Both the position numbers and the translations under genes were made by a program. DNA of 5,182 bases from Methanosarcina sp. GTDB taxonomy: Archaea; Halobacteriota; Methanosarcinia; Methanosarcinales; Methanosarcinaceae. The stretch covers positions 1 through 5,182 of the forward strand of contig DUGS01000059.1 of assembly GCA_013331265.1 (NCBI GenBank), written 5' to 3'. Shown piece by piece: positions 1 through 5,182 of the stretch (the stretch's first letter is position 1; each line of letters starts with the position of its first letter). The notes beneath the pieces were generated by a model. It was not told where the DNA came from, did no database searches, and saw only the letters and a list, made by a program, of their open reading frames with translations.

Positions 1-3000
1 AGGACCATGTCAAGAGCCTGGAGGGCTTTTTTATAATCCTGAAGCTCTATACTGGCAATCCCCAGCATATAGCAAACGTCGGCATAGCCCGGAAAGTCAG
101 GGGCAAAGAGGAGCACTTTATCAAGATCTTTTACAGCGTCTTCAAAGTTGAGGGTATTGAAACTGGCAACTGCGCGACTGTAAAGAACATCTACATTTTC
201 AGGGTTTTCGACAAGGGCTGAACTGAAGGCGTCCCTGGCTTCTTCATACCTGCAAAGTGAAAGAAGGGCAAGCCCTTTCTGTTCCTGGGCAGCTTTAAGA
301 GCGGGTTTTAGTTCCAGAGCCCTATCAAAAGCTTCCACTGCTTCCTCATTCTGGTCAAGCCCTCTCATGACAAGGCCGCTTAAGTACCATACATCAGCAG
401 CCATCGGTTTTTTCTCAAGGACCTTCTCAAAGGTATCGCAGGCATCTTCATACTTCTCGGTTTTAAGCTGGGCAAGCCCTATTTTAGTCCAGGCATCTTC
501 CAATTCAGGGTCATTTATTTTTGACCCATCTCCCTGGTCCAGGACAGCCTGTTCAAAGGCTTCAAGGGCTTCTTCGTAATGCTCCTGTGAAAACAGCACA
601 AGTCCTTTTCCATACCATGCTTTTTTAAAGTCCGGATAATTTTCAAGTAATTCTGAAAAAACCTCAAGGGCTTCTTCCTGCCTTCCAAGCTCCAGAAGAG
701 CTATCCCTCTGTCGTAAAGGGTCTCTTTTGAAGCTGATCCTTCTCTTGCAAGCTTCTCAAGCGGCAGCAGAGCTTCTTCAGGTTTTCCGAGCTCTATCAG
801 GGTGGATGCAAACTTTTCGAGGAGCTCCTGACAGAACCGGGAATTTTCTTCTGGGCTTTTTTCTGGCTCATTTTCTGTGCCTTCTCCGGTTAGGTTTTCT
901 GCGGAATGCTCAAGAAGGGAATTTACTGCAGATACGGCTTCTTCCGACCTGCCAAGTTCAAAAAGGGCAAAAGCTCTTTTTTGCATGATTTCTGGGTCCT
1001 GTACTCCTGTTTCAAGGAACCTGTCAAAGGCTTCTACAGCTCCTGCATAGTTTCCTGTTTCAAAGCAGGAAAGCCCTGTATAATAAGAAATATCAGGCTT
1101 ATTGTACCCAAGCTCAAGAGCTTTTCCGAATCCCTCCAGGGCTTCTTTGAAGTTCCCAAGCCTGAAAAGGGCAAGCCCTTTTAGATATTGCATATCTGCC
1201 TTTTCCGGGCAGTACTCCAGCGCCGCTTTAAAGGCTTCAACTGCTTCTTCATACCTTTCCAGTTCAAAGAGAGTGTGCCCTCTCTGTTCAAGGGCATAAG
1301 TGCAGTCAGGCTTGATTTTTAGGACAAGTTCAAAGGCGTCCAGAGCTTCCTGGATTTTTCCAAGGGCTTTTAAGGCAGCCCCTTTCCTGAAAAGGACAGT
1401 TTTCCTTCCCGGAGTTTGGCTGAGGATTTTCTCAAAGAGCTCAAGGGCTTCTTCGTAATGTCCCTGCTTGAAACAGGCAGTGCTCAGGTGTGCAAGGGCT
1501 TCAGCATTTTCTGTGTCTCTTTCAATAACTTCCTTAAAACCTGATGCCGCTTCTTCGTATTTTCCAAGCCTGAGAAGGGCGAGGCTCTTTTTATAGATAA
1601 GATCAATATAGACAGTTTCCGGGACTTTTTCCTGGTCAGGCGTTATCTTAAGAGCCGTCTCAAACGCTCTCAGAGCCTCCTCAAAGTTTCCGAGTTCACA
1701 GTTAGAAAGTCCCAGTTGATGGCATATATCATGTACATCCTGGAATGCAGGGTCGATTTCAAGGGCCTTTTTGAAAGCCCTGGAAGCTTCTTCATGCCTC
1801 CCGAGTTTTGAACAGGAGAGTCCGACAAAGTACCAGCCTTCCGCAAATACCGGGTCCTGCTCGGTAAGCCTTGAAAATGCTTCAAGTGCCTTATCGTATG
1901 CTCCCTGCCGGATAAACACAAGTCCTTTCCAGTAAAGTACAGGATAATTTTTCTTAGAATCCTGAGCTTTCTCACTTATTTCTTCAAAAATGGCAAGAGC
2001 CTCCTCATACCTTCCAAGTTCGAGGTGTTCAATCCCCAGCTCGAACTTTGCCTTTTCCAACCTGAGTTTCGCTTCTTCATTTCCGGGGTCAAGTTCTAAC
2101 AGATTTGAGAATGCTTCAGCTGCTTCTTTATACCTCCTCAGTTCAAGGAGGCAAATAGCTCTGCTGTTCAGAGCTGAAAGATTTTCCGGGTCTTTTCCCA
2201 GCACAACTTCAAAGGCTTCGAGAGCAGTTTCATACTGTCCGGCTTCGAAAAGACACTTTGCCCTGTATTCAAAGGCTGTATGCAGTTCCGGATTAAGGCG
2301 GACAGCTGATTCAAATGCTTTTGCCGCTTCTTCCTCCCTGTGCAGGCTGTACAGTATCAGGCCTTTGTAGTACCAGGTCATGCTGGAGTCGGGTTTTTTC
2401 TCAAGTACACTTTCAAAAGTTTCCAGAGCATAGGTACATTTCCCAAGCTTCATCTGGGCAAAACCCATGAGGGTTCCAGCATCTTCGTAGTCGGCATCCT
2501 TTGTAATTACTTCATCAAATGCTTTTACAGCGTCCTCAAAGTTTTCCAGCTTCAGGAGAGCAAGCCCTTTTCTGTACCAGGCTTCTCTTGACCCGGGTTT
2601 TTCAATCAATATCTTTTCGAATGCCTGGAGGGCAGTTTCATGCTTCCCAAGCTCCATTGCCAGCCTCCCTCTCCTGCACTGGATTTCCAGGTCATCCGGG
2701 TGCTTTGCAGCAAGTTTTTCAAAAGTTTCCAGAGCTTTTTCGTACTCCTCAAGTTCCATTAATGCTACTCCCAGGCTGTAGGAAAGGTCAGGATAATCAG
2801 GACTTAGGGAAGCGACTTTTTCAAGGTATTCGAGGGCAGCTTCTTTTCTTCCCAGCTTGAGCAAGGATATGCCCCGGTTGTATAGGGAATCAACGTCTTC
2901 AGGATTTATTTTTAAAATTTCGGCAAAGGTTTCTTCGGCTTTTTCGTACTCTTCTGAGGCAAAAAGCAAAAGTCCCCTGTTCTTCAAGGCATCCTCAAAG

Positions 3001-4634
3001 TCTGGTCTGAGTTTTATTGCTTCTTCGAAGGCTTCAAGTGCTTCTTCGGTTTTTCCAAGCTTTCCGAGCACTATTCCTTTCTTGTTCCAGCCCGTCTCAC
3101 GATAGGGATTCAGCCGCAATCCTTCCTTAAAAGCTTCAAGAGCTTCTTCATAGCGTTCCAGAGAATAAAGTGCAAAACCTTTGTTCATCCAGCAGATTTC
3201 ATCATCAGGCTTCAGGCTTGCAGCATTTTCAAAAGAATCAAGGGCAGGCTCGAATTTCTCCATCTCCAGCAAAATAATTCCTTTTTGAAGCCACAGGTTA
3301 TGGTTTTCAGGTTCCTTTTCCAGACTTTTCGTAAGGGGTCCAAGGGCTTCTTCAAAACGCCCGAGCCCTGCAAGCACTGTACCCCTGAATTTCTGAGCTT
3401 CGGTAAAATCAGGGTCATATTCAAGCAGCCTTTCAAAGGCCTTGAGGGCTTCTTCGTACTTTCCTGTTCTGGCAAGAAGGCGCCCCTGCTGAAGCCATGC
3501 GTCCGTATTTGCAGGATCAAGTTCCGTAACACGGGCAAAGGACCGGGCAGCTTCGGCAAAGTTTTGCAGTTTCAAAAGAGCAAGTGCTCTGTTGTACCAG
3601 ACTTCTTTCATATCAGGATAGATTTCAAGCATGGAATCAAAAGCTTCAAGTGCTTCTTCGTAGACCTCAAGTTTCATGAGTGAAAAGCACTTATAGTTCC
3701 AGGCTTCAAAATAAGCAGGATCTAGCCGGATGGCTTCTTCAAAAGCTTCTATGGCTTCGTTAAGCCTGAGCAGCTGCACAAGAGCAAAACCTTTCCTGAA
3801 CCAGGCTTCTTTGAGTCCCGGATTGAGTTTTAATACTTTTGAATATGTTTTTTCCGCTTCTTCATATCTTGAAAGTTCACTTAAGAGGATACCTTTATGA
3901 TAAAGTGCAGCTTCATTTGCAGGATATTTCTTTAAAAAGTCTTCGAGAGCTTCGAGAGCTTCTTCTTTTTTCCCTATATTTACAAGAATAAGATATTTCT
4001 GTTCAAGGGCATCCGTGTTTTTTGGATTTTCCCGGATAAGGGAATTGAAACATTCAATAGCCTCTTCATATTTTTCGAGTTTTGCAAGGATAAGACCTTT
4101 AGCGTAGCAGGCTTCAGAATCTTTAGGGTTAATCTCAAGTGCACGCCCGAAATTCTCGAGGGCCTCTTCGTACCTTTCTGCTTTTCCGGCCACTATCCCC
4201 ATTGCACGCCAGGCGGCTGTATATTCAGGCTTAAGTTCAAGAGCTTTTTCAAAGCAAAGGGTGGAAGCTTCATGTCTATTTATTTCGGCAAATGCAAGTC
4301 CTCTCATATACCAGATTTCAGGGTTATCCGGAGAAGTTTCGAGGGCACTTTCATAGGTTTCAAGTGCTTCTTCAAATCTATTTAGAGTTGCAAGACAGGT
4401 CCCTTTTCTATAAAGGGCATCGGAGTTCCCGGGCTCGAGCTGCAGGACTTCATTAAATGAATTGAGGGCTTCCTGGGTTTTTTCAATTTCAAGGAGGGCA
4501 AGTCCCCTGTTAAAAAGGGCTCCTTTATGACTTGGGTTTTTATCCAGAATTTTATTGAATGTGTTAACGGCTTTTTCGTATCTTTTGTGTTTAACCAGGT
4601 CAAGGCCTCTTTCAAAGGCTTCATCGTGAACGAT
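1..4634 (-). CDS. Giant tetratricopeptide-repeat (TPR) protein, C-terminus beyond window
   Basis: The minus-strand frame is open from 4676 down to the left edge, and at least 1,541 codons (4625 to 3) are clearly TPR sequence. I count 44 units. Their conserved positions match canonical TPRs: a large aromatic near position 4 (EAWY), Gly at 8, the RYEEA turn with Ala at 20, Phe at 24, Ala at 27 and Pro at 32. TPRs are paired antiparallel helices that stack into a superhelix and bind peptides or proteins, so a scaffold or assembly role is inferred; no partner can be named. I see no catalytic domain, membrane segment or signal peptide. The given end assumes an ATC start 7 nt after a GGAGG ribosome-binding site. 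No ATG, GTG or TTG is in frame upstream of the repeats, and the first in-frame ATG (codon 4305-4307) would discard three good TPRs. A frameshift near 4650 is the main alternative. Identification as a TPR protein is very secure; the start is not. Confidence 0.95.
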   Translation of the reverse strand, partial: MVHDEAFERGLDLVKHKRYEKAVNTFNKILDKNPSHKGALFNRGLALLEIEKTQEALNSFNEVLQLEPGNSDALYRKGTCLATLNRFEEALETYESALETSPDNPEIWYMRGLAFAEINRHEASTLCFEKALELKPEYTAAWRAMGIVAGKAERYEEALENFGRALEINPKDSEACYAKGLILAKLEKYEEAIECFNSLIRENPKNTDALEQKYLILVNIGKKEEALEALEDFLKKYPANEAALYHKGILLSELSRYEEAEKTYSKVLKLNPGLKEAWFRKGFALVQLLRLNEAIEAFEEAIRLDPAYFEAWNYKCFSLMKLEVYEEALEAFDSMLEIYPDMKEVWYNRALALLKLQNFAEAARSFARVTELDPANTDAWLQQGRLLARTGKYEEALKAFERLLEYDPDFTEAQKFRGTVLAGLGRFEEALGPLTKSLEKEPENHNLWLQKGIILLEMEKFEPALDSFENAASLKPDDEICWMNKGFALYSLERYEEALEAFKEGLRLNPYRETGWNKKGIVLGKLGKTEEALEAFEEAIKLRPDFEDALKNRGLLLFASEEYEKAEETFAEILKINPEDVDSLYNRGISLLKLGRKEAALEYLEKVASLSPDYPDLSYSLGVALMELEEYEKALETFEKLAAKHPDDLEIQCRRGRLAMELGKHETALQAFEKILIEKPGSREAWYRKGLALLKLENFEDAVKAFDEVITKDADYEDAGTLMGFAQMKLGKCTYALETFESVLEKKPDSSMTWYYKGLILYSLHREEEAAKAFESAVRLNPELHTAFEYRAKCLFEAGQYETALEAFEVVLGKDPENLSALNSRAICLLELRRYKEAAEAFSNLLELDPGNEEAKLRLEKAKFELGIEHLELGRYEEALAIFEEISEKAQDSKKNYPVLYWKGLVFIRQGAYDKALEAFSRLTEQDPVFAEGWYFVGLSCSKLGRHEEASRAFKKALEIDPAFQDVHDICHQLGLSNCELGNFEEALRAFETALKITPDQEKVPETVYIDLIYKKSLALLRLGKYEEAASGFKEVIERDTENAEALAHLSTACFKQGHYEEALELFEKILSQTPGRKTVLFRKGAALKALGKIQEALDAFELVLKIKPDCTYALEQRGHTLFELERYEEAVEAFKAALEYCPEKADMQYLKGLALFRLGNFKEALEGFGKALELGYNKPDISYYTGLSCFETGNYAGAVEAFDRFLETGVQDPEIMQKRAFALFELGRSEEAVSAVNSLLEHSAENLTGEGTENEPEKSPEENSRFCQELLEKFASTLIELGKPEEALLPLEKLAREGSASKETLYDRGIALLELGRQEEALEVFSELLENYPDFKKAWYGKGLVLFSQEHYEEALEAFEQAVLDQGDGSKINDPELEDAWTKIGLAQLKTEKYEDACDTFEKVLEKKPMAADVWYLSGLVMRGLDQNEEAVEAFDRALELKPALKAAQEQKGLALLSLCRYEEARDAFSSALVENPENVDVLYSRAVASFNTLNFEDAVKDLDKVLLFAPDFPGYADVCYMLGIASIELQDYKKALQALDMV
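3..842 (-). repeat. TPR units 37-44, partly irregular, cut by window edge
   Basis: After the linker, units 37 (729-842, 38 residues), 38 (624-728, 35) and 39 (498-623, 42) depart from the 34-residue spacing. Unit 39 carries an 8-residue polar insertion around DQGDGSKIN (513-539) after helix B. Units 40-43 (396-497, 294-395, 192-293, 90-191) return to exact 34-mers, for example DVWYLSGLVMRGLDQNEEAV. Unit 44 (3-89) has three extra residues at its start (GYADVCYMLGIAS) and runs off the window. The array is therefore still in progress at the edge, and the real repeat number is unknown. Confidence 0.9.
843..893 (-). other. Acidic, probably flexible linker between TPR units 36 and 37
   Basis: Seventeen codons that do not fit the TPR pattern lie inside the open frame (LTGEGTENEPEKSPEEN). 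Six of 17 residues are Glu, with two Pro, two Gly and no large hydrophobic residue after the first Leu. This composition is typical of a disordered hinge. It is the only clearly non-helical segment seen in the protein, and it separates the upstream solenoid from the last visible group of TPRs. Confidence 0.8.
894..1502 (-). repeat. TPR units 31-36, regular register
   Basis: Five 34-residue units (31-35, from EALAHLSTACFKQGHYEEAL to the unit with GNYAGAVEAFDRFLETG) are followed by unit 36 of 33 residues (EIMQKRAFALFELGRSEEA). Units 34 and 35 replace the usual Pro-ending loop with LELGYNKPD and LETGVQDPE, a loop variant also seen in other archaeal TPR proteins. The block is bounded on the C-terminal side by the acidic linker. 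Confidence 0.9.
1503..2075 (-). repeat. TPR units 26-30, irregular register
   Basis: The 34-residue spacing breaks here. Unit 26 (1944-2075) is 44 residues. It has about 7 extra residues in helix A (ELGIEHLELGRYEEA preceded by an extended Lys/Glu-rich helix) and a longer Lys-rich run after helix B. Units 27 and 28 are normal 34-mers (1842-1943 and 1740-1841). Unit 29 (1629-1739) has a 3-residue longer helix A with HDICHQLG. Unit 30 (1503-1628) has about 8 extra residues, including VYIDLIYKKSLALL. The extra residues sit in or beside helix A and stay helix-compatible, so these are probably longer helices or local kinks, not separate domains. This is a natural boundary between the long regular N-terminal solenoid and the next TPR block. 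Confidence 0.85.
2076..4625 (-). repeat. TPR units 1-25, perfect 34-residue (102 bp) register
   Basis: Twenty-five consecutive TPR units, read from 4625 downward, are each exactly 34 residues, so the block is 25 x 102 bp with no indel. Unit 1 begins DEAFERGLDL and unit 25 ends at LLELDPGNE. Helix A usually carries Trp/Tyr at the third and fourth unit residues followed by KG or RG; helix B begins YEEALEAF; most units close with a P near residue 31 of my unit numbering. The copies are diverged at both protein and DNA level, with no near-identical neighbours, so the array looks old rather than freshly expanded. The strict length implies a continuous, evenly pitched superhelix over this part of the protein. 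Confidence 0.95.
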
Positions 4635-4641
4635 AATAATT

Positions 4642-4646
4642 CCTCC
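4642..4646 (-). promoter_or_regulatory. Shine-Dalgarno sequence GGAGG upstream of TPR unit 1
   Basis: The minus strand reads CGGAGGAATTATTATC. GGAGG pairs fully with the CCUCC near the 3' end of 16S rRNA. Seven bases separate it from ATC at 4632-4634, which is in the TPR frame; ATT codons at 4635-4637 and 4638-4640 are also in frame. The nearest ATG downstream (4622-4624) is in a different frame and 17 bases away. The site supports initiation right before the first repeat, but it could be chance, because the same bases are codons CGG-AGG or GGA-GGA if translation starts upstream. Confidence 0.5.
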
Positions 4647-4677
4647 GATTCCCTTTTTGCAATATTTCCTGCAGGCT

Positions 4678-4680
4678 CAT
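4678..4680 (-). other. Out-of-frame ATG, candidate start if a +1 frameshift exists
   Basis: This ATG overlaps the TGA (4677-4679) that closes the TPR frame upstream. Its own frame reads MSLQEILQKG and then 9 more codons before a TGA at 4621-4623, just inside TPR unit 1. Dropping one A from the five-A run (minus strand, 4654-4658) would join it to the TPR frame as MSLQEILQKGIGG. No clear ribosome-binding site precedes it. It may be the true start of an intact relative, with an indel or sequencing error here. Confidence 0.35.
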
Positions 4681-4743
4681 TTGAGTGTAATTACTACTTT
4701 AATTTCAGTGCGGATCTTTCTAAGAAAATTTATTATCAATAAA

Positions 4744-4751
4744 CTGCGCAG
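4744..4751. repeat. 8-bp palindrome CTGCGCAG
   Basis: A perfect self-complementary octamer lies about 65 bp upstream of the out-of-frame ATG. It is GC-rich against an AT-rich background. This could be half of a protein-binding site or chance; nothing else supports a role. Confidence 0.25.
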
Positions 4752-4780
4752 CGAATATACATCAATATACCGAGTCTATG

Positions 4781-4794
4781 GATGTGCATCGATG
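4781..4794. repeat. Overlapping dyads GATG-TG-CATC-GATG
   Basis: GATG and CATC arms alternate (4781-4784, 4787-4790, 4791-4794), giving a dyad with a 2-base centre and a perfect octamer CATCGATG at 4787-4794. It lies immediately before the GATAA repeat cluster, so it may be part of the same regulatory region. Function unknown. Confidence 0.25.
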
Positions 4795-4799
4795 AATTG

Positions 4800-4890
4800 T
4801 ATTGATAAGTGTTATATTGATAAGTGTTACTTACATATGCTACCGATATTATTTTTGATAAGTATTTACTGATAAATGTTTGCCGATAAA
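4800..4890. repeat. Cluster of GATAA(G/A)TGTT-like repeats, incl. a 15-bp tandem duplication
   Basis: The 15-mer TATTGATAAGTGTTA occurs twice back to back at 4800-4814 and 4815-4829. Three more related GATAA cores follow at 4857 (GATAAGTATT), 4871 (GATAAATGTT) and 4885 (GATAAATTTA). Core spacings are 15, 38, 14 and 14 bp. The direct orientation and similar spacing resemble binding-site arrays, but the low sequence complexity of the region means slippage is also possible. Confidence 0.5.
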
Positions 4891-5036
4891 TTTATATTAC
4901 ATTATTGATTTTTGTATTTTGTATGTCTTTTAAGCCCAGCTTTTGTTTATTGAGCAGGCTATTATTGAATATCTGAAATTTGATACCATATTTGCCATCA
5001 TTATAATTTTTATTTAGAACCTATTTTTCTAACATA

Positions 5037-5046
5037 CTATATAAAG
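5037..5046 (-). promoter_or_regulatory. Candidate archaeal TATA box (CTTTATATAG)
   Basis: On the minus strand this reads CTTTATATAG, close to the archaeal consensus (YTTATATA type). Transcription would start near 5010-5015, giving a leader of roughly 380 nt before the TPR gene; long leaders are common in Methanosarcina. The + strand version (CTATATAAAG) is also a plausible TATA box, so direction is uncertain. It lies two bases from an inverted repeat. Confidence 0.35.
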
Positions 5047-5048
5047 AA

Positions 5049-5072
5049 TCTCCCATAAGTGTAAGTGGGAGA
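5049..5072. promoter_or_regulatory. Inverted repeat TCTCCCA-N10-TGGGAGA, possible operator or hairpin
   Basis: Perfect 7-bp arms at 5049-5055 and 5066-5072 flank a 10-base spacer (TAAGTGTAAG). The arms are G/C-rich in otherwise AT-rich DNA. The arm-to-arm centre distance is 17 bp, more than one helical turn. The repeat abuts the TATA-like element on the side where the BRE would lie for minus-strand transcription, which would suit a repressor or activator site. It lacks a clean T-tract on either side, so a terminator is less likely. Confidence 0.4.
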
Positions 5073-5106
5073 AAACTTTCAAAATTTGCTTTGCTCATTG
5101 TTTACC

Positions 5107-5127
5107 AGGCATTTAAGCTGCCTTTTT
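5107..5127 (+). terminator. Weak hairpin with T5 tail, possible terminator
   Basis: AGGCA (5107-5111) and TGCCT (5119-5123) form a 5-bp stem with a 7-base loop, and the right arm runs into five T residues (5123-5127). No gene ending upstream on the + strand is visible in the window, and the stem is short. It could end an antisense or short transcript from the spacer, or be chance. Confidence 0.2.
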
Positions 5128-5182
5128 GAAGATAGTTTACATTATAAATGAACATTCTAAAATAACATACAAAATAATATAC

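Larger units (their letters stand above)
4681..5182. other. AT-rich non-coding spacer upstream of the TPR gene
   Basis: About 500 bp with no convincing coding region on either strand; the short open frames here have stops and composition typical of AT-rich spacer. It shows no tRNA-like or rRNA-like segment. It contains a TATA-like element with an adjoining inverted repeat, a run of GATAA repeats, two 8-bp palindromes and a weak hairpin followed by T residues, listed separately. It probably holds the promoter and leader of the minus-strand gene. The next gene on the right begins or ends beyond the window. Confidence 0.7.

Noticed and set aside
367..3683. Many open frames of 65-130 codons on the + strand and in other minus frames across the TPR region
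   Set aside because: They are opposite or shifted readings of the TPR codons. The repeated GAA-GAA-GCC motifs read as Phe/Ser/Ala-rich antisense peptides without stops. They share the 102-bp periodicity of the real gene and have no independent protein character.
3941..3958. 9-bp tandem repeat CTTCGAGAG x2 within TPR unit 7
   Set aside because: Unit 7 is still exactly 34 residues and the repeat simply encodes the usual EALEAL helix-B motif, so it is ordinary codon coincidence, not an inserted duplication.
4382..4624. 80-codon minus-strand frame starting ATG at 4624 (MKPLKEALTW...)
   Set aside because: It overlaps TPR units 1-3 in a shifted frame, and its translation does not show the TPR pattern that the main frame does. 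Its ATG is 17 bases from GGAGG, too far for a normal start.
2076..4625. Regular 102-bp repetition as a CRISPR or satellite-like DNA array
   Set aside because: The repeats are degenerate, lie in an open frame and code for the TPR consensus throughout; there are no identical repeats separated by unique spacers.
1..4634. The TPR gene as a pseudogene
   Set aside because: Over 1,540 codons are open with the repeat consensus maintained throughout; only the start is uncertain, which does not by itself show decay.
4657..4872. 71-codon + strand open frames at 4527-4742 and 4657-4872
   Set aside because: They lie partly in the TPR gene antisense and partly in AT-rich spacer, have no ribosome-binding site worth noting, and their translations are Ile/Tyr/Ser-rich without recognisable motifs.

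Overview
The window is dominated by one very large gene on the minus strand. It reads from about 4634 down to the left edge and continues beyond it. I translated the whole frame by hand (codons beginning on the + strand at positions divisible by 3) and found no stop between 4676 and 3. The product is an uninterrupted stack of tetratricopeptide repeats (TPRs): 44 recognisable units, the first 25 of which are exactly 34 residues (102 bp) each with no insertion or deletion. No enzymatic, membrane or signal-peptide segment is visible, so this is probably a cytosolic protein-protein interaction scaffold of at least about 1,540 residues. Its C-terminus lies outside the window.

The style of the repeats (xEAWYxKGxALxxLgrYEEALEAFekALelxP), the codon use (many GAA, GGA, AGA/AGG), the strongly AT-rich spacer and the archaeal-looking TATA element suggest a methanogenic euryarchaeon, most likely Methanosarcina or a close relative. 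This is inference from style, not from a marker gene.

Layout: 3-842 irregular C-proximal TPRs (units 37-44); 843-893 a short acidic linker; 894-1502 regular TPRs (units 31-36); 1503-2075 a block where the 34-residue register is broken (units 26-30); 2076-4625 the long regular block (units 1-25); 4634-4680 a puzzling translation start; 4681-5182 AT-rich non-coding DNA. The spacer has a candidate promoter with an overlapping inverted repeat, a cluster of GATAA-type repeats and several small palindromes.

The main unresolved point is the start. A good Shine-Dalgarno sequence sits just upstream of the first TPR, but no ATG, GTG or TTG lies in frame between the upstream stop (4677-4679) and the first TPR. 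The only nearby upstream ATG (4678-4680) is in a different frame. I see no CRISPR array, RNA gene, insertion sequence or multi-gene system here, and no second protein-coding gene.
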